DNA of 64,000 nt from Parenemella sanctibonifatiensis. GTDB lineage: Bacteria > Actinomycetota > Actinomycetes > Propionibacteriales > Propionibacteriaceae. The notes beneath the pieces were generated by a model. That model was given only the letters and a program-made list of their open reading frames with translations. It was not told the origin of the DNA and made no database searches. The stretch covers positions 62,001 through 126,000 of the forward strand of contig NZ_NMVJ01000011.1 in assembly GCF_002250565.1 (NCBI RefSeq), in the 5' to 3' direction. Both the position numbers and the translations under genes were made by a program. Shown piece by piece: positions 51,436 through 64,000 of this stretch (position 1 is the first letter of the stretch; each line of letters begins with the position of its first letter).

Positions 51436-54400
51436 GCTGACCCCCTGATCAACGCGACTGATCAACACGAAGGACCGGCCCTCGGGCCGGTCCTTGGTGT
51501 TTCTGGGAACTGTGGTCGGGGCGTACGTCAGCGGTCGCGACGCTCGTCCCGGGCGTCCTTGAAACGCCCGGCGATCGGTAGCGCCAGGTTGACCAGCCCG
51601 ATGCCCAACCAGGTCACCAGGACGCCCGGGAACTGGGCAAAGATCGCCGCGGGGATCGACAGTGGCACCGCGACCACGATGCTGATGATGCCCAGCGCCA
51701 GCTGATAGCGCATTCGAGACCTGGCCAGCCGCTCCCTGGCGTCGGCCGACCGCGACAGCATTCTGGCGCGTTCGTCGACGACCTTTTCGATCTTGGCGGC
51801 GAAGGATTCGACCACCGCCGGTTCGAGTTCGGCGCCCAGGTGCTGGCGGGCGCCGAGGGTCGCCTCGTAATCCTCGAAGTCGATGCGTTGGTCGTCACGA
51901 TCCGCCATGCGCCCATCCTCCCACCCGCGGCAACCCGCTATTGTCACGGCTCGTGACGGACGACGCGTGCACCACGCCACACTCGATTGCCGAAACCGGG
52001 CCTCAAGGCGGGGCGGAACGTATCGAGAGTGAATTGGTGCACGCCGAGGTCGGCGTCGGCCCGCATCCGCAGCCGTGGCCCACTGACGACCGCCTCGATC
52101 CCGAGCTGCTCGCCGCAGGGGACCGGCGCAACGTCGTGGATCGTTACCGCTATTGGCGGATGGAGGCGATCGTCGCCGACCTCGCCGCCGAACGGGCCGC
52201 GCTCACCGGCCGCGAGCTCCACATCGCCATCGAGAACTGGGAACACGACTTCAACATCGGATCCATCGTGCGGACCGCCAACGCGTTCAACGTCGCTGGT
52301 GTCCACATCATCGGCCGCCGCCGTTGGAATCGCCGCGGCGCCATGGTCACCGACCGCTACCTGCAGGTGCGCCACCATCCCGAGGTGGCGGGGTTCGCGG
52401 CGTACGCCGACGAGAACGACCTGACCCTGATCGGCGTCGACAACCTGCCCGGCTCGGTGCCGCTCGAGACCGAGGCGCTGCCGCCGCGCTGCTGCCTGGT
52501 CTTCGGGTCCGAGGGGCCGGGGCTCAGTGAGGAACTGGTCGCCGCCTGCGTACGCCTGGTGGCCATCACCCAGTACGGCTCCACCCGATCGATCAACGCC
52601 GGCGCCGCCGCCGCGATCGCGATCTACGCCTGGAGCTCCCGCCACCGCGCATGAACCGGGCTGACAGAAGGCCGTCGGACGCAGCCGGTTTGAGGGTGGC
52701 GCGGATCTCGATGATGACCTTGACGCCCAGCAGGATCGCGAGCACCACCTCGGGCGTGAAGAGCCGGTCGCCCGACACCATCAGCCACCACGCCACGATG
52801 ATGCTCACGTGCAACACGACGACGCGCGGCGCCGGATAGCGAGCGGCCTGTTCCGCCGTCGGCTTCTCGTCGCTGGCGGCCCAGCCGGCGATCTCCACGC
52901 CGTACCGGATCACCAGCAGCGCCAATGGCAGCCCCAGCGTCATCGCGCCGAGGTCGACGCCCAGACGCCAGGCGAGGATGGCGGTGAAGATGCCGTGGAC
53001 GAAGCAGAAGAAGAGGTAGTTGAGCGGCCGGAACCACGCGCCCCGGCTGGTGCCCTGCTGCCGGCGGGTCGCCGAGGTGGCCTGCACCAGCGCGAACACA
53101 CAGATGATGACGTTCTCGACCCAGAACATCACCAGGACGTTGCCGACCGGCCAGCCCCACAACAGGACACCCGCGGCCTGGACGAGGGCGAGGGCAATGA
53201 TCCCGCCGATGGTGGCGAGTTGGCGAGTCCGCGGCAAGGATCCTCCTGTGGCTGAGCGGTCGGTGCCCCCCATTGTTCCAGCGACCGGTGGCAGGTGTCG
53301 GCGCTCCCCGCGCCGACGGCGTACAGGCCATAGACTCAGCACCCAAGGAGAGCACATGACCCAGATCGACGGCACCAAAGTCGCCTCGAAACGTGCCCAG
53401 GTGCGGGCCCTGTTGGAGAAGCGGATCGCGGCAGACCTGCGCCCCGGGGACCCGATCGACTCCGAACGCGCCCTGGTCCGCGAGCTGGGTGTCTCGAGGG
53501 TGACCGTACGCCAGGCGATCGCCCAGCTGGTCGAGGACGGGCTGCTGGAACGTACCCACGGCAAGGGCACCTATGTCACCGGCCCGCGGGTCAACAGCCG
53601 GCTGCACCTGATGTCCTTCTCGCGGGAGATGCGGGCTCGAGGCTTCGAACCGGCCACCGAGGTGTTGGAGGCCGTCGAGGTGACGGCGCCCGAGGAGGTC
53701 GCCGAGGCGCTCGATGCCGAGCCCGGGGCTCGCTTCACCCGCGTGGAACGGCTCCGGTTGGCCGACGGCACCCCGATGGCGCACGAGGTCGGCTACTATC
53801 CCGTCGCTGCTTTTCCGGGGCTGGCGGCTCACGAACTGGCCTCGCTGTACGACGTCTTCGCCGCCGACTACGGCGTGGTGGTGACCCGCGGTGAGCAGAC
53901 CGTACGCGCGGACTCCGCCGACGAACACCGGGCGCGGATGCTGCAGGTGACCCGGCGGGCGCCACTGTTGGTGCAGCAGCGGGTCTCCTATGGCGGCGAC
54001 CTGCCGATCGAGTACGCCACCTCCTGGTATCGCGCCGACCGCTACCAGATCCACTCCACGATCACGCCTCGCGGCACGTCCTCCTGAGGCCCGCGCGTAC
54101 GAAAGGACCACCGTGACCATGCCCGACGGCACCTCTTCCCCGGACCGATCCATCGTTCGCCACAACGCCGAACCGGCCCATGCCCGGGCCGCTGCGCGCG
54201 GTGCGGCACTGAAGATGCGGGTCATCACTTCGATCATCACGGTGGTGCTCGTGGTGGTGCTGTGGTTCATCATCGGACAGTCGATGGGCCCGAGTTTCTG
54301 GTGGCTGGGTGGCTCGCTGCTGATCGCGTCGGCCGTCTGGCTGGTCGTCGCCGTGGTGCGCTGGCAACTCGCCAAACGTGCCGCCGCGGCGATCCCGCAC

Positions 54401-55569
54401 GGCGAGCCGGCGCTGGTGATCTCCCGGCGCGGGCTGGAGCTGCCCGGTGAAGGGGAGGTGCAGGCGTACGCCTGGGAGGAGCTGGGGTCCTTTGCCGCGA
54501 AGTCCTCCATTCGGGGTGACCAACTGATCATTCAGCCCCGCCAGGGCGAGCCGACCGTACTTCCGCTCAACGACCTCGACACCATGCCCGGCGACCTCGA
54601 TCAGATCGCCCGCGCGCTGTCGACGGGCCGGTTCGGGCTCGACACCGGTGGTCTCGGCGCCTAGCCGTACCCAGTTGTCGGGGCGAGGGGCGGGACGGCC
54701 CACCCCGAGGTTGGTCGACGTGAAAGACTGAGGGTGTTCCGCCGTCGAAGAGAAAGAGTGCATGGCGATGCCCATTGCGACCCCTGACGTTTACGCCGAC
54801 ATGCTGGACCGCGCCAAGGCCGGCTCCTTCGCCTACCCAGCGATCAATGTCTCCTCCTCCCAGACCCTTCACGCCGCCCTGCAGGGCTTCGCCGAGGCCG
54901 GCAGCGACGGCATCGTCCAGGTCTCGACCGGTGGCTCGGAGTACCTCTCCGGCCCGACCGTGAAGAACATGGTCGACGGAGCGGTGGCGCTGGCGGAGTA
55001 CGCCCACGTCGTGGCGAAGAACTACCCGGTCAACATCGCGCTGCACACCGACCACTGCCCCAAGGAGAAGCTGGACGGCTTCGTACGCCCGCTGCTCGAC
55101 ATCTCCACCGAGCGCGTGAAGAACGGCGGGCTGCCGCTCTTCCAGTCGCACATGTGGGACGGTTCGGCGGTGCCGGTCGATGAGAACCTCGAGATCGCCA
55201 AGGACCTGCTGGCTGCCTGCGCCGCCGCGAACGTCATCCTCGAGATCGAGGTCGGCGTCGTGGGTGGCGAGGAGGACGGTGTCTCCCACGAGATCAACGA
55301 CAAGCTCTACACCACCGTCGAGGACGGCATGAAGACCGTCGAGGCGCTCGGCGCCGGCGAGAACGGCCGCTACATCACCGCGCTCACCTTCGGCAACGTG
55401 CACGGTGTGTACAAGCCGGGCGCGGTGAAGCTGCGCCCCGAGGTCCTCAAGGAGATCCAGGACGCCGTCGGCCAGAAGATCGGCAAGGACAAGCCCTTCG
55501 ACCTGGTGTTCCATGGTGGTTCTGGCTCCACGGCTGAGGAGATCAGCGCGGCCGTGGATCACGGCGTCA

Positions 55570-55603
<34 letters not shown>

Positions 55604-58600
55604 CTTCACCCGCCCGGTGGCTGAGCACATGTTCCGCAACTACGACGGCGTACTCAAGATCGACGGCGAGGTCGGCAACAAGAAGCAGTACGACCCGCGC
55701 GCCTGGGGCAAGGCCGCCGAGGCTGGCATGGCCCAGCGCATCGTTGAGGCCTGCGAGCAGCTGCGTTCCGCAGGCACGCACCAGGCCTGAGCGACCGGAG
55801 CTCCCAGCCGGCTCGGCTGAACGGCATTGACTGGCGGGTCCCCTCGGGGGCCCGCCAGTGCCATGTCCGGATGCCGCGTGGGGCTGGGCTCGGAGGAATC
55901 TGGTCGTGAGCTGTCCCTCGACGCGTCGATCTGCAAAGTAACGCCGTTTCTCGGGATCGAGGGGCAGCTGGTGACCACGTGGTGCCGGGGAGACGTTGGC
56001 GTCGGGACGGGGGTTGTCCTCGGTCAGGTGTTGTCCGAGACGGGTCCGGTGTTGTTCATCTGCGCCAGGTGTTGTCCGCTTTTGAGCAAGGCTTTTCTGT
56101 CAGCGGCTCGGGCGTCGGCTCCGGTATCAGTGGGGCATGGACGAACTTGAGGCGTGGCTCGAGGATCACGGCGCCGTGTCAGTGCGGCGCGCGCCACACC
56201 TGCTCAACCGGATCCGCAGTGGGGTGCGGGCGGGGCGCCTGGTCCGCGTGTTGCACGGGACCTACGTTCCTGCGGGCGCGGAGCGGGACTGGCGTACGCT
56301 CGCCTCCGCAGCCGTGCAGCACGACCCGCGCAACGTGATCGTGGGTGCGGCCGCCGCGGCGCTCACGTACTGGCGGGAGCGGCCCGTCTCCACCGTGGCG
56401 GTGGCATCGCCCGTCCGACCCGGTCGGGTCCCCGGCTTCGACTTCCGCAGGCAGTTCGTCGACCCACACCATGTTGTGGGCCAGGTCGCCACCGATGCCT
56501 GGGCGGCAGTGGATCTGATGCCGCAGGATGGGCCCAGTGCCGTCGATCGACTTCGTCGTTCCCGCGTGGTCAACAAGAAGGAACTCCAGTCAGTGCTGGC
56601 ATCGATGCCCGGTCGGCGCGGCAACGCCGAGCGTGCGGCGCTGATTGCCGCGGACGCCTGGTCGGAGGCGGAGCGGATGGCCCACGAGCAACTCATCTCA
56701 GCCGGGATCGGGGGCTGGTATCCGAACTGCGAACTGCACTTGGGCGATGACTCGGTCTTCGCCGACCTCTGGTTTCCTCGTGCGAGGTTGGTGGGCGAGA
56801 TCGACGGCTGGGAGTTCCACGGGACGCGGGAGGCCTTCGAGAAGGACCGGTTCCGCGATTCCGCGCTCCTGCGGCACGGGATCCGCAGCGTACGGATCAC
56901 GTGGGAGATGCTCTGCAACCCTGATTACCTTCCGGACCTGGTGCGGGGCCTGCTGCACCGACGCCGACGCCGGGCGGTGTGAAGGCAAACGGCGCGGACC
57001 GCGCCAGCGGGGCGGCGTGAAGGCAAACGGCGCGGACCACGCCCGCGGGGCGGCCGCGGTTCCCGCTGGTCGACCCGGGTCGGGCTCGGCAGATCTGGTC
57101 GTGAGCTGCCCCTCGATGCGTGGATCTGCAAAGTAACGCCGTTTCTCGGGATCGAGGGGCAGCTGGTGGCCACTCAGCGTTGGCGCGCGTCGGTGGCCCA
57201 TTCCTCCGGGTCGGCAGTCCCTTCGGGGGCGCCATGGGCGCGTAGCCAGGTGCACACATTGACGCAGTCGCGCTCCAGGAATCGGTCGGCGTGCGGGTTG
57301 GAGATCAGGTCGATCACTTGGGGCACGTCGATGACCACCAACTGTTCGCCGTCGCCACGCGGGTCCACCAGGATGTTGTACGGGGACAGGTCGCCGTGCA
57401 CCAGGTGCAGATCTGCCAACCCCACCACGAACGTGCGCAGCTGCCGGGCCCACTCGGCCGCCAGTTCGGGCTCGGGCCGGGCGTCCTGGAGCCGCGGCGC
57501 GGCGATGGCGCCGCGCTCGTCGTCGGTGCCGACGAACTCCATGCACAGCTCGGTCCCGACGATCTGCACCGGGTAGGGGACCGGCAGTCCGGCGGCCCAC
57601 AGCTGCTTGAGGGTGTCGAATTCGGTACGCGCCCACTGCAGCGCGGCGACCTCCTTGCCGAAGGCGGTGCCGCGGGCCATCGCGCGGCCGGCTCGGGAGT
57701 CCGTCACCTTGCGGCCGTCGGCGTACTCACCGGAGCGATGGAAGGTCACCTGGTCGCCGCTGCGATAGCGCTTGGCGATCATGAGGACGGCCTCGCCGGC
57801 GGCGCCGGTGCGGTCCTCGGGTGGGATGCCGCGCTCGATCAGGTAGGCGTCGGCCTCCTTGCCGGTCTTGAGGATGCCCAGCTCGGTGTCGATGGCGCCG
57901 TCGTGCTGCACCACCCAGTCGGGGAAGGGTTTCGGTCCGCGGTCCAGGGTGCGGGCCGTTTCGGGCCAGCTGGACCAGCGTTGGTCGTCGGCCAGGTCGA
58001 CGGACTCTTTGGCATGGAAGTCAGCGAGAAAGGTGTCCCAGTCGAAGGACGGTGTCATGAAGGTCTCCTGAGGGAGGCGGCCCGCCCCGACTCAGGTTGT
58101 CCTGAGTCAGCGGGAGGCCGTGGGAAGGTAAGGCATGGCAGCGTGGAACGTCGCAACAGCCATCACGTCCTCCTTCCCTCGGGTGCGCCTCAGCGTAGGG
58201 CCGCCCGGCTCGGGTGGGGAAGTGATTTTCGACCCCGCTCACCGGTCAGGCCGCGCGCGCAGGTACGCCGACGGTGCGGACTGGGCCCGAGTAGGCTGGC
58301 GGCATGAGCGACACCCACGAGAATCTCCTCGCGAACGCCCAGCCGCAGACCAAGCTCCCGGTGGATCCGGCGATGGCCGAATTGGTCGACCATGGCAAGG
58401 ACCGGTTCTCCGAGGTGGTGTGTGCACATCCGGAGTCCTCCCTGGTGTGGGCGATCTTGGCGGAGGGCGCGCTGAGCGCCAACAGCCGCGAGGCCGACAT
58501 CACGGCATACGCCTATGCCCGCACCGGTTATCACCGCGGGCTGGACGCTCTGCGCCGCGCCGGCTGGAAGGGGTCGGGCCCGATCCCCTGGGAGCACGAG

Positions 58601-60179
58601 CCCAACCGTGGTTTTCTCCGTGCGCTGTGGGCGCTCAAGGTGGCCGCCGACCGGATCGGTGACACCGAGGAGTCCGCACGCTGCGCCCAGTTCCTGCGCG
58701 ACAGCTCGGCCACCGCGTACGAGGAGCTCGCCGGCTCCGAGGGCTGAGGGGGTCGCACCTCCAGCGCTTGTGTTGCTACAGACCTTTTGTATTGATACAT
58801 TGATTGTGTCAACACAAACGGAGGTTCGACATGAGCAGTATCTTCACGTACGCGATCATCGGGTTTGCGATCGTCCTCGCCTCGGCTCCGGTCACCGGCG
58901 GGGGCCGCGGCAAGCTCGACACCAAGCAACTGAAGAAGCTCGCCAATCGGGAGCGGCTGCCGCTGCCCGACGAGCTGCAGCTGCGGGTGGTCGCCCGGAT
59001 CCGGCAACGCGAGAAGCTCTCCTTGTCCTGGGGAGTTGGCGGCCTGGTGGTCGGCGCCGCCCTCGGCGTCATCATCGACGCCATCGCCACGACTGAGGTC
59101 GCCCCCGTCGGAGTGATGTTCGGCGCGGCCATGGGCATGACGCTGGGCAGCTGGCGGGCCGTCATCCGCGATCCCGGGACGTTCCGCCGGGATGCCCCGC
59201 GGGTGGCCAGGGCGCAAGCAACCGAGGTCAGCGACTACACCACTGCCGCAGAGATGTGGGCCGTACGCCTGGTGCCGGTCGTGGTGGTGATCTCGCTGCT
59301 GGTGATGGCCGGCGTGTGGTACTTCACGCTGCTGCGTCCCGCCGGCGGGCTGCTGGTGCCGATCGCGTGGACGCTGGCGGCGGTGGTCCTGATGGGGCTG
59401 TGCGGTTGGCTGGTCCGGATGCGCAACGACGTCGTCGAACGGCCCCAGCGGGCGGCCAGCGACCTCGAGTTGGCCTGGGATGACGCCCTGCGCGGCGCGG
59501 CGATCCGCGACCTGCAGGACTCGGTGGTCGCCGCGGGGATGGCGCTCTCGGTGGGTATCGGGGTGTCGGCGATGAACTGGCTCCTGCCCCACAGTGTGCG
59601 CGACGGCAACGAGCAGCTCACCGCGACCATCGCGGTGGTCGGGGGCGTCGCCATTCTGGTCTGCCTTGTCACGCTCGGCATCGTCTGGGCGGCCGGCCGG
59701 CTCACGGCCAACCCCTCGCGCCGGCTGTGGGCCGGGACGGCTTTCGAGGTGCTGTGATGTTGGTCGTGGATCCGCGCTCGTCGGTCCCGCCGTTCGAGCA
59801 GTTGCGCAGCCAGCTGATGGCGCAGATCGACTCGGGTGAGCTTCCTCCGGCGAGCAAGCTCCCGCCAGTGCGCAGGCTTGCCGCTGATCTGGGGATCGCC
59901 CCCAACACGGTGGCCCGGGCCTACCGGGAGCTTGAGGCGGCTGGCTACGTCCGCGCAGCGGGCCGCAATGGCACCTCGGTGGTGGGGCCGCAGCGGCAGC
60001 CCCACGCCGGCGCCGAGGCTGAGGCGTTCAGCGCGACCCGGGCGTACGTGGCTCGGATGCGGGAGCTGGGGCTGGGGCGTGAGGCGATGGTCAGCCAGCT
60101 GCGTCGGGTGCTGGCCGAGGTCGAGGGAAGTTAGACTGCTCCGGTAAGAGCCCGGGCATGTTCCGGGCTTGTCTGGTGA

Positions 60180-61472
<1,293 letters not shown>

Positions 61473-64000
61473 TGATGCGGCGTACCGGGATGGCCGCCGC
61501 GACCGTGATGGTTGCCTTCGGAATTGCCGTCGGAGCGTTCGGCGCGCACGGCCTCAAGGCGATCGTCACTGACGAGGGCCTGCTGGCGAACTTCGAGACT
61601 GGCGCCCGTTACTGGATGTACGCCGCCCTGGCGCTGCTGGCCCTGACGGCAGTCGGGATCTCCCGCTGGGCAGCCGGGCTGCTGGCCGGCGGCGCCGCGA
61701 TCTTCGCGGGTTCGCTGTGGCTGATGGCCTTCACCGGCGCCCGCTGGTTGGGGGCCATCACGCCGATCGGCGGGGTCGGGATGATCGCCGGGCTGGTGCT
61801 GGCGGCGGTCGGGCTGTACCGCGGTCGCACGCCAGCCACGGACTGATCCGGCCGGAGTTGTCCACAGTCGGGCTGGTTTTCGCCGGTGGACGCCGAAATC
61901 ATCGAGTTCTCCACAAGGGTTGTCCACAGCTGAGCCCGGTTCTTCACAGGTTGCTGGCGTCAACGCCCACGGCTGTCACCCGGTAGGCTCGCGCCGTGAA
62001 GATTCTGGTGTTGGGTTCGGGTGGACGGGAACACGCGCTGGCGTGGGCGCTGCAGCGCGACGAGGCGGTCGCCGAGGTGCATGTCGCCCCGGGTAATCCG
62101 GGCACCGAACAGGTCGCCACCAACCATCGGCTCGATCTGTCCGATCTGGACGCCGCCGTCGATCTGGCCCGTGACCTGGCCGTCGACCTGGTCGTTGTCG
62201 GCCCCGAGGTGCCACTGGTCGCCGGCATCGCCGATCGACTCCGGGCCGCCGAGATCCCCTGCTTCGGCCCCAGCAAGGCCGCCGCCCAGCTCGAGGGCAG
62301 CAAGGCGTTTGCCAAGGACGTGATGACCGCGGCCGGCGTCCCCACCGCCCGGGCCCGGGTCTGCACCACTGGCGCCGAGGTCGCCGCCGCACTCGATGAG
62401 TTCGGTGCGCCCTACGTGGTCAAGGACGATGCGCTGGCTGCCGGCAAGGGCGTCGTGGTCACCGAGAGCCGCGATGCCGCGCTGGCCCACGCCAACGGGC
62501 TGACCCGGGTCGTGGTCGAGGACTACCTCGACGGCCCCGAGGCCAGCCTGTTCGTCATCACCGACGGCGAGACGGCGGTGCCGCTGCTGCCTGCCCAGGA
62601 CTTCAAGCGGCTCGGTGACGGTGACGAGGGTCCCAACACCGGCGGGATGGGGGCGTACAGCCCGCTGCCGTGGGCGCCCGAGGACCTCGCCGAGCAGGTG
62701 CTGGAGGAGGTCGTACGCCCGACGCTGGCCCAGATGCGCGACCGCGGCACCCCCTTCAGTGGGCTGCTCTATGTCGGCCTGGCACTCACGTCCCGCGGCC
62801 TGCGGGTGATCGAGTTCAACGCCCGCTTCGGTGACCCCGAGACTCAGGCGATTCTGCCCCTCATCACCGACGGATTGGCCCTCAACCTGCTGGCTGCGGC
62901 GACCGGGCGGCTCGCCGAGGCGCCGCCGCTGAGCTGGTCCGACCAGTACGGGGTGGTCGTGGTGATGGCCTCCGACGGCTACCCGTGGGACCCGCGTACC
63001 GGCGCGCCGGTCCAGGTGCCCAGCCCCTTCCTCGCGGATGGTCGGCTGGTCTTCCACGCCGGCACCGCGATGGCGGAGGACCAGCTCGTCACTTCCGGCG
63101 GCCGGGTGCTCGGCGCGGTCGGCATCGGCGAGGACCTCACCCAGGCCCGGGAGCGGGCGTACGCCCAGGCGCTCGCCGTGCACTTCCCGGGCTCGGTGAC
63201 GCGCAGCGACATTGCGCGTCAGGCCGCCGATGCCCAACAGGCCGGCCGTAGCCCCTATCAGGAGCAGTGATGATTCCCGACGTACTCGCCAACCGCTACG
63301 CCTCGGCGCAGATGCGCGAGCTGTGGTCCCCTGAACGCAAGATTGTCGCCGAACGACAGCTCTGGCTGGCCGTGCTGGAGGCGCAACGTGACCTCGGCGT
63401 GGACTTCGGGGATGTCGATCCGGACCAGGCGCTGGCCGACTATCGCGCGGTTCTGGAGCAGGTCGACCTGGACTCGATCGCCGAACGCGAGAAGGTCACC
63501 CGGCACGACGTCAAGGCGCGCATCGAGGAGTTCAACGCGCTCGCCGGGCACGAGCAGATCCACAAGGGCATGACCTCGCGGGACCTCACCGAGAACATCG
63601 AGCAATGGCAGGTGCGGTCCAGCCTGGTGCTGATCCGCAGCCGTGCCCGGACCGCGCTGGTCCGGCTCGCGGACCTGGCGGCTCGGTACGCCGACCAGCC
63701 GATCGCCGGCCGTTCCCACAACGTCGCCGCCCAGGTCACGACGCTGGGCAAGCGGTTCGCCTCGGCCGCCGAGGAGTTGCTGATCGCCCACGACCGGCTC
63801 GACGAGCTGATCGCGCGCTATCCGGCGCGTGGCATCAAGGGGCCGGTCGGCACCAGCCAGGACATGCTCGACCTGCTCGACGGGGACGCCGACAAGCTCC
63901 GCGAACTCGAACAGCGGGTGGCCGCCCACCTCGGCTTCAGCCAGGTCCTCACCAGCACCGGTCAGGTCTATCCGCGTTCGCTGGACTTCGACGCGGTGAC

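Overview
The window is high-GC bacterial chromosome with almost no spare DNA. It reads as an actinobacterium. The evidence is HspR with HAIR operators in front of dnaK and clpB, a WXG/ESX-like protein, an LPxTG cell-wall protein with a sortase relative, a 13E12-type (DUF222) HNH protein next to a TCGAAC-type SOS box, TTGTCCACA DnaA boxes, many GTG starts and about a dozen apparently leaderless genes. A member of the Propionibacteriales is my best guess. No rRNA, tRNA, CRISPR array, transposase or prophage was seen.

Layout. 1-4.8 kb (minus): edge of a LacI-type regulator, an SCO2322-like surface protein, a DUF2264 protein, DoxX and a SnoaL/SRPBCC fusion. 4.9-9.5 kb (plus): metB, a Tat-exported toroid protein, ThrE exporter. 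9.6-11 kb: TusA/YedE sulfur pair. 11.1-21.5 kb: a mix of repair, redox and sugar genes (NERD helicase, aldo/keto reductase, TVP38, rhodanese, AlkZ-like protein, DUF488, GH31 glucosidase) and an ESX-like gene pair. 21.5-26 kb: the dnaK-grpE-dnaJ-hspR operon; clpB at 39.7 kb carries the same operator. 27.3-31.1 kb: a 1272-residue two-enzyme LPxTG surface protein. 31-38 kb: pdxH, a D-galactonate operon (dgoD, aldolase, PfkB kinase) and a secreted beta-propeller protein. 38-39.5 kb: an acyltransferase followed by a broken acyltransferase/sugar-permease relic. 42-46 kb: a spermidine-synthase-like protein, a compositionally odd tryptophanyl-tRNA synthetase and a RiPP-type methyltransferase. 46-50 kb: SOS-linked HNH gene with a damaged 3' end, a sortase homologue without its catalytic cysteine, and vapBC between two copies of the sortase 3' end. 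50-58 kb: pyrE, lemA, trmH-like, GntR, fba, a DUF559-like protein and a RIO kinase behind a probable leader-peptide attenuator. 58-64 kb: DUF3151, a YtrA-type operon, purA, DUF423, a DnaA-box cluster, purD and the start of purB.

Main points for follow-up: the leader ORF and competing hairpins before the RIO kinase; three pairs of 76-77 bp palindromic intergenic repeats; four DnaA boxes before purD; the cysteine-less sortase with its duplicated tail around vapBC; and the foreign-looking trpS beside an FxLD-type methyltransferase. Everything was read by eye; no alignments or database searches were run.
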